DNA of 64,000 bases from Primulina eburnea. Taxonomy: Eukaryota > Streptophyta > Magnoliopsida > Lamiales > Gesneriaceae. This document shows, in pieces, positions 1-11,826 of this stretch. The notes beneath the pieces were generated by a model. The model did not search any database, was not told where the DNA came from, and was given only the letters and a program-made list of their open reading frames with translations. The DNA lies in the NCBI RefSeq assembly GCF_022965805.1, contig NC_133101.1, positions 45,333,742-45,397,741 of the forward strand. Reading direction: 5' to 3'. How positions within the stretch are numbered: position 1 is the stretch's first letter; each line of letters starts with the position of its first letter. A program made the translations under genes and the position numbers.

Positions 1-3000
1 TTATCTTTGCGATCTAGAATCTGAACTGGTCGCTCCACGTAAGACAAATCCGTATCAAGTTGAACTTCAGATGGATGTAAGATGTGCGACTCATCTGCTA
101 CATAACGTCTCAACAAGGATACGTGGAACACATCATGAATACTTGATAGGTACGGCGGCAACGCAAGTCTGTAAGCTAAATCTCCCACACATTCCAGTAT
201 CTCGAATGGACCAATAAATCTCGGAGACAGCTTACCCTTGAGACCAAATCTCAAAATCCTGCGAAAAGGCGAAACTCGGAGAAACACCTTCTCACCTGGC
301 TGAAAATGAAGAGGTCGACGCTTTGTGTTCGCATAACTAGCCTGTCGATCCTGAGCAGTCTTAATCCGCTTCTTGATTACTGCAACCTTATCTATAGCCT
401 GCTGGACTAACTCCGGTCCCTCTACCTGTCGTTCCCCGACTTCATCCCAGAATAATGGAGTACGACAACGTCGCCCGTACAACGCCTCAAATGGTGCCAT
501 ACCAATACTACGATGATAGCTGTTGTTGTACGCGAACTCAATCAAAGGCAAATGATCCTGCCAAGCGGGTCCGAAATCCATAACACAGGCTCGCAACATA
601 TCCTCAAGCGTACGGATAGTCCTCTCTGATTGACCGTCAGTCTCCGGATGATAAGCAGTACTCAGACTCAGTGTAGTACCCAAAGCTGACTGGAAACTAC
701 CCCAAAACCGTGAGGTAAAACGAGGATCTCTGTCACTAACAATACTGACAGGCACTCCATGCAAACGTACAATCTCCTGAATGTACAATCGAGCCATACG
801 ATCGAAAGTGAAATCACGATTATACGGCAGAAAATGAGCAGACTTGGTGAGTCGATCCACCACTACCCAGATAGCATCGCTGTTCCTCGAAGATAATGGC
901 AAGTGAGTAATGAAATCCATCGTAATATGCTCCCACTTCCATTCTGGAATAGGTAAGTTCAACAACAATCCTCCCGGTCGACGGTGCTCTGCCTTAACCT
1001 GCTGGCAAACTAGACACTTGGAAACAAACTGATACACGCTGCGCTTCATCCCTTTCCACCAAAACCGCATCCTCAAGTCTCTATACATCTTGTTGCTTCC
1101 TGGATGAACACTTAACTTGCTTCGATGCGCCTGAGACAATATCTCGTCCCTCAAAGTGTCATCCTCTGGTACTACAACCCGATTAGATAAGCACAGAAGA
1201 CCATTGGACTGATAATGGAAATTGCTATCACCACCAACTAACCGAGCTAATCTCTGAGTCTTGAGATCAGACATCTGAGCTTCTCGAATCCGAGTGAACA
1301 AATTGGGCTCAGATAAAATGGTAGCAACACGAATGCTCTCCATACCTTTCCGATGCTTGAAGTTAAACCCCAACGAGCAACTATCCTGGATGGCACTAGT
1401 CATAGCACAAGTCTGAAGTGCAGAGGCTCTCACCTTGCGACTAAGCGCATCAGCTGTGAGATTCGCAGAACCTGAATGGTACTTGATCTCGCAATCATAA
1501 TCCTTCAGCAAATCCATCCAACGACGTTGCCTCATGTTCAACTCAGCCTGAGTGAACAGATATTTCAGACTCTTATGATCAGTAAAGATTTCAAACTGAA
1601 CACCGTACAAATAATGACGCCAAATCTTCAGCGCAAACACAATAGCTGCCAATTCCAGATCATGAGTGGGATACTTCTCCTCGTGAGATTTCAGCTGTCT
1701 GGAAGCATAAGCAATCACATGACCGTTTTGCGTCAACACACACCCTAAGCCTTGAGTGGAGGCATCGGTGTAAACACTGAAACTATCAGATCCTGACGGT
1801 AACGCCAAAACAGGTGCGGAAGTCAGAAGTCGACGAAGCTCTCTGAAACTATCTTCGCACTCGGATGACCACTCAAATGGAACATCCCTCCGAGTAAGTT
1901 GCGTCAATGGTCTGGCTATCTGAGAGAAATTCACGATGAAGCGACGATAATACCCTGCCAGACCTAGAAAACTACGGATCTCAGCCACCGTCGTCGGACG
2001 TGACCAATTCAGCACTGCTTCAATCTTGCTGGGATCCACAGAAACTCCTTCCTTGGAAATCACATGACCAAGGAATACCACACGATCAATCCAGAACTCG
2101 CACTTATTCAGCTTAGCATACAATTGCTTCTCGCGAAGAATCTGCAACACAATCCTCAAGTGTTGGGCATGCTCTTCCACACTGTGGGAATAGATCAAGA
2201 TATCATCAATGAAAACCACCACAAACTGATCCAGAAAATCTCGGAAGATTCGGTTCATCAGATCCATGAACACCGCTGGCGCATTCGTCAATCCGAATGG
2301 CATAACTAGAAACTCGTAATGCCCATAACGAGTACGAAATGCAGTCTTGGAAATATCATCATCTCTGACTCTCATCTGATGATAACCCGATCGCAAGTCG
2401 ATCTTGGAGTAAACAGAAGTACCCTGAAGCTGATCGAACAAGTCATCAATACGGGGTAAAGGGTACTTGTTTTTGATCGTCACCCGATTCAGCTGGCGAT
2501 AATCAATGCACAACCGCATCGATCCATCCTTCTTCTTGACAAACAAGACTGGAGCTCCCCAAGGCGAAACACTCGGGCGAATATAACCCTTATCAAGAAG
2601 ATCCTGCAATTGCTGCTTCAGCTCTCTCATCTCTGACGGAGCAAGACGATAGGGGGCACGAGAAATCGGTGCAGTCCCTGGCATTAAATCTATGCCAAAT
2701 TCCACCTCTCTAACCGGAGGAAAACCAGGAATCTCATCTGGGAAAACATCAGGAAATTCACAAACCACTGGAATATCCTCTAGACCAACACTACCTGTGG
2801 ATGAATCAATCGCATAGATGAGGTAGCCTTCCCCGCCCGACTCTAAAGCACGACAGGCTTTCAGAGCAGATACCACTGGCATCGGAGGTCGCGCTCCCTC
2901 ACCATAGAAAAACCAACTAGAGCTTTCAGTCGTACGAAACTGAACAAGCTTCTGGTAACAATCCACAGTAGCTCGGTAGGTAGTCAATAAGTCTATACCC

Positions 3001-4222
3001 AAGATACAATCAAAATCTTCCATCTCTAGGATCATAAGATTCGCAGTCAACTCGTTACCCTCAAAATCTAAGGGACAACCCATCACTAGACGCTTCGCTA
3101 ACACCGAATGACCCATCGGAGTAGAAACAGAAAGAATGACGTCTAGAGAAACATAGGGTAACCTATGACGCTTAACAAATCGTGCAGAAATGAAGGAATG
3201 AGAGGCTCCTGTATCAATAAGAACAAAAGCAGGAATACCGCATAAATGAAAAGTACCTGTTATGACTCTCTCCGTCTCATCTGCAGCCTGATCCTGGTTC
3301 AGCGCAAAAACCTGACCTTGGGCACGAGGTCGAAGATTCGAACTACCCACTGCCTGACCCTGCCTCCTCTGCTGAACAGTCGTCTGAGATCCAGAACCGG
3401 ATCCTGCTCCACCTCGCAACTGAGGACAATTCTTCTTAATATGCCCCATCTCTCCGCACTGATAACAAGCTCCTGCGGCTACTCGGCATTGCTCCGATGG
3501 ATGGTTCTTCCCACAATGCGCACAAGACTCCTTCTTCTTACCAAAGCGGAAAACACCACTAGATCGAGATCCAGATCCAGAAGAAGATGAACCAGATTTC
3601 TTGAATGACTGAGATCGAGGCCTCAAAGTACTCGGAGGTCTAGAAGAAGAAAGAATAGCCCTACCACGCTGGAGACTGATCTCTGCCTGGCGACACCGGT
3701 TCACTAACCCATCATAAGAAGTAGGATTATCACAGACAGTGACTCGATCAAAGATCTCCTGATTAAGGCCCTGGAGGAAATGATCATACTTGGCCTCAGA
3801 ACTGCCACTGATATGAGGAGCGAAGGGTAACAACTCAAAGAATTTCTGCTGATACTCATCAACAGACATACTCCCCTGCTTAAGGTTCAGGAGCTCAATC
3901 GTCTTGGCCTGGCGAAGGGCTGGAGGAAAGTACAGCTGCATGAACGCTGCACGGAAATCGACCCAAGTCGCTCTTCCCTGCGACTGAACTATCGGCGCAG
4001 AAGTCGATCGCCACCACCTGCGAGCACGGCCCTCGAGAAGAAAACTAAGGGTCTCCATCTTCTGCTCATCGGTGCACTGGAATGCGCGGAAACAACTCTC
4101 CATGCGCTCTAACCAATCCTCCGCATCATCGGGAGTCTCACCGCCAACTAAAGGCTTAGGCCCCATCTGCATGAAACGATGCATATCGAAACGCCTAGGA
4201 CCATCCCGACGATGACGATGCT
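1..4222 (-). CDS. Tekay-type chromovirus gag-pol polyprotein, 3' end outside window
   Basis: Ty3/Gypsy polyprotein read leftward; the frame is open without a stop down to base 1. Order seen: gag domain (about 3600-4220), zinc knuckle [14 protein letters not shown] (3426-3467), aspartic protease with DTGASHSF (about 3192-3215), reverse transcriptase with FIDD (2202-2213), RNase H beginning near YTDAS (about 1758-1772), integrase with an HHCC finger (about 1000-1150) and the DDE core (about 600-900). The frame is lost at the edge just before the expected chromodomain, which a related element at 28622-30000 retains. Gag, protease, RT, RNase H and integrase would copy and insert the element. The first about 30 gag residues seen in the related short element (57903) are absent; the match starts near 4222, where the sequence joins Athila-derived DNA. 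Without its own 5' LTR or primer site, this copy is probably not transcribed as a normal element. Confidence 0.93.
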
Positions 4223-4393
4223 TCCCATCCAATTTTCTTATAAATTGGCAAACAGGGTATTTTTTAGTCGGATTCCCAAGACTATGACGCTCATCTTGGA
4301 ATTGTTTCCATAAACGGAGAAGTTCAATATGCACATGTCCACTAGAATGCATCTCAAGAGTCAATAAGATGTTATCTAAAGACTCCTTACTCA

Positions 4394-5841
4394 TGTAGTG
4401 ACCCGTTCCAGAATCACCTACTAATCAAAAACTAAGCATGCAATTAACCTAATTAATTATAATCAGAGATAACAGCGGAAATATGGCCAACAACAATAGT
4501 TATACAACCCAATCGAAATCGAAGTCTAGACTAACTCAAAATGAAATATCCAGTACAACCATATCGAATCAAATGGAAAACACTGAAAACTAAACCAACC
4601 AGCTACTCAACGTCCTCCTCCTGCTCCTCCTGAGCCATCCAACCTGAGGCCTGCCCCGTGGGAATGGGGTGTCCAAGAATAAACAAAACCGAGGACGTGA
4701 GCGATAAGAACGCCCAGTACAAAAGTATGAGTATACAAACCTATATGAAATGCACATGCTATGATATGATACCAGGGTAGTCAAGAAACAGGAATCACAA
4801 AGGATCTCAAAATGCTCAGTCTAGAGGCGCCAAGTGGATAGTGCCGCACGGTCCAACCTCTGGGTCACTGCATCCACTACAAGACAGACGTGGACCTAAA
4901 ATGTCCCGGACCACCGAAGCCCTCCCGACCCGTCGGCCACTGTGTACTCTCGGTGTCCATGCGTCCACAAGACAGGGCTGAGCGGCCCCAAGATATAGCT
5001 TATCTCGAAAGAGATACAGCTCAACAGTAAAGGCTATCTCGAAGGAGATACGGCTCAACATGATATGCAATATGCATCATAACTCGTGACATAATAGCAT
5101 GCATCATATGACATATAACAATGCAGCAAATACTCATGCAACACATATATGAATGTATACTCAACCAGGATATCTCGGATAGTACTTTCGTACCTCTATC
5201 ACAGCAAGCCTAGCCTTACGCAACACCGCTAATCAGGTCTAGCACAAGCCTACGCATCAAAAGCATACTCAATCAATACTACCATGCTCGACTAGCAAAA
5301 CCAGTACTCCCTAGTACTACCAAAGGTTTAGGGTTTACCTTCGTCCTTCGACAGCCCTTTGATGTCGATTGCCTTGAAACTCAGGCGCCGCTACGCTACT
5401 ACTCCTGGCAGCTCTTGGCTATCGCTCGACCAACAACTAACCCTAGAAACCTTCCAAATCCTCTCAACTATGAGGCAAAATCATAAATTGGCAAGTCACA
5501 AATGAGAAATCCGAGCACTATTTATAGGCCATGTTCGGATCCTCCGAACAACACTTCGGAACGTCCGAACGCTACGTGTCCATTGGCTCTTGACAGCTCA
5601 TGATCGGATCCTCCGATCATACACTTCGGACCGTCCGAACATGCATGGAAAATGACGTGTCGATCAACACTTGACACCTATGATCGGATTCACCGAACTA
5701 CACTTCGGATCGTCCGAACTCTTCGGTGCTTCCGAACCCTCTTCGGTCCGTCCGATCATGACCATAGCCAAAATTACACCTTAAACCTTCTTAATCACCA
5801 TTACTCCGTTAATTACCCAATTTGGAATTCGGGCTACTACA
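4394..5841 (-). mobile_element. solo LTR, Tekay-type, target duplication ACTCA
   Basis: The LTR reads TGTAGTAGCC...GGGTCACTACA on the minus strand and is 1448 bp long. The five bases on either side are identical (ACTCA at 4389-4393 and 5842-5846), so this is a clean solo LTR left by recombination between two LTRs, not the LTR of the gag-pol to its left. It is the same family as the 1421-bp LTRs at 56208-57628 and 58002-59422. A minus-strand TATA box (CTATAAATAG) lies near 5518-5527, with palindromic repeats just upstream of it. Confidence 0.93.
5533..5760 (-). repeat. array of TTCGGA-NNN-TCCGAA palindromes in LTR U3
   Basis: About eight imperfect palindromes of the form (T)TCGGAnnnTCCGA(A) occur in roughly 230 bases. 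They lie immediately upstream (minus sense) of the TATA box at 5518-5527. The same array is in both LTRs of the short element (57255-57545 and 59049-59339). The position suggests an enhancer-like U3 block; that function is an inference. Confidence 0.8.
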
Positions 5842-6371
5842 ACTCAGCCCATTCTTAATGAAACCAATTTTATCTTCTCTGTTATTGGAAACACATCCCA
5901 AAGATCTGCATCGTTTTTCACAAGTCCATCTCGCACACTTATGACAAACCCCTAAACTTTTGGCCCTTCTTTTTTCGCATAAGTGCTTTTTCCTAATCCA
6001 GGCAAATACCGAATGAGCAATGATTGTGGAACTTCTCCTCCTAATCGGACCTTAGCTTCTATTACAAGACGAATATCTTCTGGAATTCCTTTTTGCATTA
6101 GCAATCTCAATCTTTCACACCTTCCTGCATAAATTTTTTTTAGAACATTTTCAGAAACAGAGGGAAAATATTTACAAATTTTTGAGAGAATTTCATCCAT
6201 TTTGAAAAGAAAAGAAATGATTTTTTTTATTTTTGTATCAGCAATTGTGGGAAACTGATTTAACCGACTATGAGAGTCACGGAGTACCGTTATCCGCCAT
6301 TTAACCGGGAAAATAAAAAGATTAAGGAAACCTGAAATAAAAACAAACAAAATTAAATGCAACATAAAAAT

Positions 6372-9300
6372 TTAAGGATCAGAAAGGGAAATAAACTCTT
6401 CTTGAAAGATTTCATTTTCCAAAAATAGTTTAAGCCTTTGTCCATTCACTTTAAAAACATCACCATTTTTAGGATTTTCAATATCCACTGCTCCATAAGG
6501 ATACACATGCTTTACAATATATGGGCCTGTCCATCTTGATCGTAATTTTCCTGGGAATATGTGAAGTCGAGAATTATAAAGCAAAACTTTTTTACCAATC
6601 TCAAAAGATTTTCTAAGAATTGTTTTATCATGAAATGATTTGATTTTTGCTTTATAAATCCTTGAATTCTCATACGCATCATTTCTGAGTTCATCAAGTT
6701 CATTAAGTTGCAATTTACGCAATTTGTTGGCATCATCCATGCCTGAATTTAAAGTTTTGATCGCCCAATAAGCTTTATGTTCCAACTCTACAGGCAAATG
6801 ACAATGTTTTCAATAAACCAACCTATAGGGAGACATATTCAATGATGTTTTAAAAGCTGTTCGATATGCCCAAAGTGCATCATTAAGTCGCAGAGACCAA
6901 TCTTTTCTATTTGAGTTAACAGTTTTTTCCAAAATTTGCTTTATCTCCCTATTAGCTAATTCAACTTGTCCATTTGTTTGAGGATGATAAGGAGTAGTTA
7001 CTTTGTGAGTAATACCATATTTTTCATTAATGAAGCAAATGGTTTATTAACAAAGTGAGTTCCCCCATCACTTATCATAGCTCGAGGAATTCCGAATCTA
7101 CTAAAAATATTTTCTTTCAAAAATTTGATGACGATTTTATGATCATTTGTTCGACATGGAATTGCCTCTATCCATTTGGAAACATAATCAACTGCAACTA
7201 AAATATACAAGTATCCAAACGACGGTGGAAAAGGTCCCATAAAATCAATTCCCCAACAGTCAAATATTTCAATTTCAATGATAGGATTCAAAGGCATCAT
7301 GTTTCTTTTTGAAATCGCTCCCAATTTTTGACAATTTTCACAGATCTTGCAGATTTCGTGGGTGTCTTTAAACAAAGTGGGCCAATAAAATCCACACTGC
7401 AATATTTTTGCAGCCGTTTTCTTTGAAGAAAAATGTCCTCCGCATGCTTCTGAATGACAAAATTTAATGACACTACTTACCTCATTGCCGGGTATGCAAC
7501 GTCGAAAAATTTAATCCGGACAATACTTGAACAGATACGGATCATCCCAATAAAAGTTTTTTACCTCATTCAAAAATTTTCTCTTATCTTGGGAACTCCA
7601 TTGCGGTGGCATTTTTCCTGTCATAAGAAAATTTACTATGTTAGCAAACCAAGGTGTAGTAGTAACTGAAAATAGATGTTCATCAGGAAAATTATCGTTA
7701 ATTGGTGTCATTTCACAAGATGATCATGTTACTAGTCTCGATAAATGATCAGTTACAACATTCTCGGTTCCTTTTTTTATCTTTGATCACAATGTCAAAT
7801 TCTTGGAGCAACAAAATCCATCGTATCAGTCGTGGCTTTGCATCCTGTTTCGTCAACAAATATCTAATAGCAGAATGATCAGTAAACACAATAGTCGTTG
7901 ATCCAATCAAATAAGAACGAAATTTATCTAATGCAAATATTACAGCAAGTAGTTCTTTTTCAGTTGTGGAGTAATTCATTTGAGCATTGTTTAAAGTTCT
8001 ACTTGCATAATATATCACATAAGGCTTATCGTTTCTTTTTTGACCCAGTACTGCACCGACTGCATAATCACTCGCATCACACATGATTTCAAATGGTAAA
8101 GACCAATCAGGAGGTTGCATGATAGGAGCTGATGTTAAATGTCGAATGATTTTATCAAAAGCATTTTGACATTCTTGAGTCCACTCAAATGCAGTGTCTT
8201 TTGTTAAGAGGTTACAAATGGGTTTAGAGATTAAACTAAAGTCCTTTATAAACCTCCTATAAAATCCAGCATGTCCCAAAAATGATCGAATTTCTTTAAT
8301 GGTTTTTGGAGGGGGTAAATTGGCAATGACATCAACTTTTGCTTTATCAACTTCAATTCCATGAGATGACACGACATGTCCCAAAACAATTCCAGAAGTA
8401 ATCATGTAATGACATTTTTCCCAATTTAAAATAAGACCTTTTTCCTCGCATCTTTTTAAAACTTTTTCCAAATTTTCAAGACAATTATCAAATGTATTCC
8501 CAAAGACAGTTAAATCATCCATGAAAATTTCCAAACAATTTTCAACCATGTCGCAAAAAATGCTTAGCATACATCTTTGAAATGTTGCTGGGGTATTGCA
8601 TAATCCAAATGGCATCCTTCTAAATGCAAATGTTCCAAAAGGACATGTGAATGTAGTTTTATCTTGATCTTCGAGTGCAATGGGAATTTGATAATAACCT
8701 GAATATCCATCAAGAAAACAGTAGTATGGATGACCTGCTACTCTTTCTAAAATTTGATCCAAAAATGGTAATGAAAAATGATCTTTTCTAGTGGCATCAT
8801 TTAATTTTCTATAATCAATACACATCCGCCAACTAGATGGGACTCGACTTGTTAACAATTCACCTTTTTCATTTTTTATCACTGTGATGCCAGATTTTTT
8901 CGGAACTACTTGTGTTGGGCTTACCCACTTACTATCAGAAATAGGGTAGATAATCCCAACATCAAGTAGTTTGAGAACTTCAGTTTTCACAACATCTTTC
9001 ATGTGTGGATTTAATCTCCTTTGTGGTTGTTGAGATGTTTTAGCATTTTCTTCTAAATGAATTTTGTGTGTGCAAATTAGTGGATTAATGCCCTTGAGAT
9101 CTTTTAGTGTCCAACCAATTGCATTTTTATGTCTTTTAAGCATATCAACTAATTTACCTTCTTGATCACTTTCTAGTTTGGAAGAAATTACCACTGGATA
9201 TGTTTCATCTTCTCCAAGAAATGCATACTTCAATTCTTCTGGCAAGGGTTTTAACTCCAATATGGGTGGTTCGTCTTTGTTCTCATATTTTGCATCAAAT

Positions 9301-10094
9301 TCTTTCTCTGATCCTGGTAACGAGTGATACCTGATAAAATCATCAAGATCAATTTCAATATTTTCTTTAACAGTTTCAATTGAACAAATATCTAATTGAT
9401 CACGAGTACTCCCTTCTTGAATGTTTTCTTCCACAAGAGTTTCAATAAGATTTTCATCTTCACTTTCATCTCCTTTGTCATGTGGTTGCTTACAAAGATT
9501 AAAAACATTGAGCTCCAAGGTCATGTTACCAAATGACAACTTCATTATTCCATTCCTGCAATTTATAAGAGCATTAGAAGTTGCTAAAAATGGACGACCC
9601 AGAATTACAGGAATTGCATTACAAGCTTCGATAGGTTGTGTATCTAAAAATATGAAATCGACAGGATTTACAAAGTTATCAACTTGGACCAACACGTCTT
9701 CTACCATACCTCTTGGCACTTTAACAGATCTATCAGCAAGTAAAAGTGTTACCGAAGTAGATTTTAACTCGCCTAGATTGAGTTCTTAATCAACCGAATA
9801 TGGAAGTAAATTAACACTAGCTCCAAGATCAAGCAAGGCTTTTTTAATCTTTTGTTCTCCAATAATACATGAAATAGTAGGACAACCAGGGTCTTTGTAT
9901 TTCAAAGTATTGTTATTTTGAATGATTGCACTTACTTGTTTGGCTAAAAATGCTTTCTTTTTCACATTCAATTTTCTTTTCACAGTGCACAAGTCTTTCA
10001 AAAATTTGGCATATGATGGTACCTGTTTTATTGCATCTAATAAAGGAATATTAACTTTTACTTGTTTAAAAATATCATATATATCAGAATTCAA
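6372..10094 (-). pseudogene. Athila pol: protease, RT, RNase H, integrase
   Basis: Read leftward: retropepsin (LDLGASVNLLP near 9800-9830), RT core with the catalytic variant FMDD (about 8513-8524), RNase H (MCDASDYAVGAVLG, ending near 7790), integrase HHCC finger and core (about 7000-7470), and an integrase C-terminal part ending at 6372. The protease and RT parts share one frame, broken by a single TAA at 9786-9788. A one-base excess in an A run near 7778 shifts the frame at the end of RNase H. A TAA at about 7511, a shift near 7040 and a TGA near 6810 break the integrase. Gag and pol were probably one frame, because a one-base shift in the A run near 10101-10108 alone separates them. The apparent start at 9719 is a GTG inside the protease, not a real start. 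Confidence 0.9.
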
Positions 10095-11736
10095 ATTTGA
10101 TTTTTTTTGTATTTTTCAATGCATGAGGGAATGGTGGTGACACTGTCTGTTGAACCTCCTCTTCGGAAGTTATGGGTTCCACTTTCTTACCCTTTGAAGT
10201 TGATTTATCATCATATTCAGAAGGTTCAAGAATGGATTTTTCCACAACCTTACCACTTCGAAGGGTAATAACAGATTTTACCTGATCCATCGGTTGAGTT
10301 CCAGAAGTTCCAGTTTGTGAATGATGATCCTTGGGATTAGGCAGAGGTTGTGAAAGAAATTTACCTTTTTCATGAACATTAAGTGTAGATGCAAATTTAG
10401 CAAGAGTATCTTTCAAATCTGTCATGGTTTGAGCAGTTTGAGTATTGATAGACTCTTGCTTTGCAATGAAAGAATTCAATGTATCTTCCAAATTTCTTTT
10501 AGGTGGAGGAACATAAGGTGCATAATTTTGAAAATTTTGTTGATTTTGAAAATGTGGTTGCGGAAATTGTGCAACATTATCATTCCTCCAACTAAAATTT
10601 GGATGATTTCGCCAACCTGGATTGTAATTTTGAGAAAATGGTTCAAAATTTGGCCTTTTGAAATTGTTCAAAACATTGACTTGTTCTTGGAGACATTCTT
10701 TAAAAGAGGGTAAAGTGGGACAATCTTTTGTAAAATGATCACTTGTATCACAGATGTGACACACAATTTCTTGAACAGATTTTAATTGACCCTTCTTTTT
10801 CAATTCAAGTGCTTCAACTTTTCTTGCCAAAGAGGTAAATCTAGCTTGAAGATCATGTTCATCTTTGAGAGTGTACATACCTCGACCAGATGTAGGAGAT
10901 TGAATCTTGTTTGATGGTTCGATTGTACCTATAGTGTCCCAATTTTGAGCATTTTCAGCTAATGAATCGAGATACTCAATTGCCTCGTTTGGATCTTTAT
11001 CTTCAAATGTTCCATTACACATAAATTCAACAATTTGCCTATCTTTAGGTGTTAAGCCTTCATAAAATTGAGAAACAACTCTCCAAATTTCAAAACCATG
11101 ATGTGGACAAAGATTAAGCAATTCTTTGTATCTATCCCAACACTGATAAAAAGTTTCTCCTTGTTTTTGAGTGAAAGTGATGATTTGTCTTTTGAAAGAA
11201 TTTGTTCTATGAGATGGAAAAAACTTTTTCAAAAATTGTTGTTGCAATTCATCCCAAGTTCGAATGGATCCCGATCTAAGATTTTGTAGCCAATTTTTAG
11301 CTTTATCTTTTAAAGAAAAAGGAAAAAGCTTAAGTCGAATGGTGTTCATGCTACACTTTAGATCATTATATGTGTTGCACACTTCTGCAAACTCTCGTAA
11401 ATGCATGTATGGATTTTCAGAATCTAAGCCATGAAAATTGGGTAAAAGTTGGATAATACCAGGCTTAAAATTAAAATGAGATGCATCAGGGGGAAAAACT
11501 AGACATGAAGGTGCACTAGTACGTGTAGGATTCATGTGATCTCTAAGTGTTCTTCGTCTATCATGATCATGTTGAGATTGAATTTCATCTTCATTTTCTT
11601 GGATGGGTTCTTCCGCCATGTTTTGTAAAAATAAAGGGTTATTTCGAATGAGTCGACCACTAAGTGTACGTGACCAAATGCTCATGCAAATGCAAATGCA
11701 AAAGAATAAAAACACACAAAAGCAATAAAAATTCAA
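10084..11736 (-). CDS. Athila gag
   Basis: 550-codon frame; the likely start is the ATG at 11619 (MAEEPIQ), because the decayed copies at 35264 and 36676 start at the equivalent ATG. The preceding 39 residues are hydrophobic leader translation. Gag forms the particle that packages RNA. Visible features are the capsid-type helical region (HLREFAEVCNTY to WDRYKELLNLCPHHG, residues about 130-230) and a Cys/His knuckle-like segment (CHICDTSDHFTKDC, near residue 325). A Gln/Asn-rich stretch follows, then a basic C-terminus. It overlaps the pol frame by 11 bases. The terminal frame change lies in an A run, so the natural protein was probably a gag-pol fusion. Confidence 0.88.
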   Translation of the reverse strand: MNFYCFCVFLFFCICICMSIWSRTLSGRLIRNNPLFLQNMAEEPIQENEDEIQSQHDHDRRRTLRDHMNPTRTSAPSCLVFPPDASHFNFKPGIIQLLPNFHGLDSENPYMHLREFAEVCNTYNDLKCSMNTIRLKLFPFSLKDKAKNWLQNLRSGSIRTWDELQQQFLKKFFPSHRTNSFKRQIITFTQKQGETFYQCWDRYKELLNLCPHHGFEIWRVVSQFYEGLTPKDRQIVEFMCNGTFEDKDPNEAIEYLDSLAENAQNWDTIGTIEPSNKIQSPTSGRGMYTLKDEHDLQARFTSLARKVEALELKKKGQLKSVQEIVCHICDTSDHFTKDCPTLPSFKECLQEQVNVLNNFKRPNFEPFSQNYNPGWRNHPNFSWRNDNVAQFPQPHFQNQQNFQNYAPYVPPPKRNLEDTLNSFIAKQESINTQTAQTMTDLKDTLAKFASTLNVHEKGKFLSQPLPNPKDHHSQTGTSGTQPMDQVKSVITLRSGKVVEKSILEPSEYDDKSTSKGKKVEPITSEEEVQQTVSPPFPHALKNTKKIKFEF

Positions 11737-11791
11737 ATAAAGAAAAATAAACTATAAACAAAATTAAATAGACTTGAAATTAAATTATACT

Positions 11792-11809
11792 TCCCCGGCA
11801 ACGGCGACA
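11792..11809 (-). other. primer binding site, tRNA-Asp-like
   Basis: Minus strand TGTCGCCGTTGCCGGGGA differs by one base from the usual Athila primer site complementary to tRNA-Asp. It lies 17 bases inside the LTR end. Confidence 0.8.
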
Positions 11810-11826
11810 AAAACTTGTCGCGACTT

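Larger units (their letters stand above)
4223..6365 (-). pseudogene. extra ORF downstream of Athila pol, split by a solo LTR
   Basis: The ORF starts at 6365, seven bases after the end of the Athila pol frame, with a strongly hydrophobic N-terminus (about 18 residues, possible signal or membrane segment). A basic helical region follows, containing PSVSENVLKK and LPGLGKSTYAKK. A one-base shift in an A run (about 5966-5972) separates it from a Cys-rich stretch with CHKCARWTCEKRC near 5908-5946. The reading frame resumes on the other side of the solo LTR (4388 leftward, [11 protein letters not shown]), ends its own sequence near 4223, and by chance stays in frame with the Tekay gag. I do not recognise a characterised family. 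The position after pol is where Athila elements carry an env-like ORF, and the hydrophobic start would fit, but no viral glycoprotein feature is visible. The Cys spacing could bind zinc. Confidence 0.55.

Noticed and set aside
1476..3590. Plus-strand open frames (90, 81 and 114 codons) at the left edge
   Set aside because: They are shadows of the minus-strand gag-pol, which carries recognisable domains through the same DNA.
4394..5841. LTR as the 5' LTR of the gag-pol on its left
   Set aside because: The matching ACTCA on both sides and the absence of a primer site show a solo LTR inserted separately.
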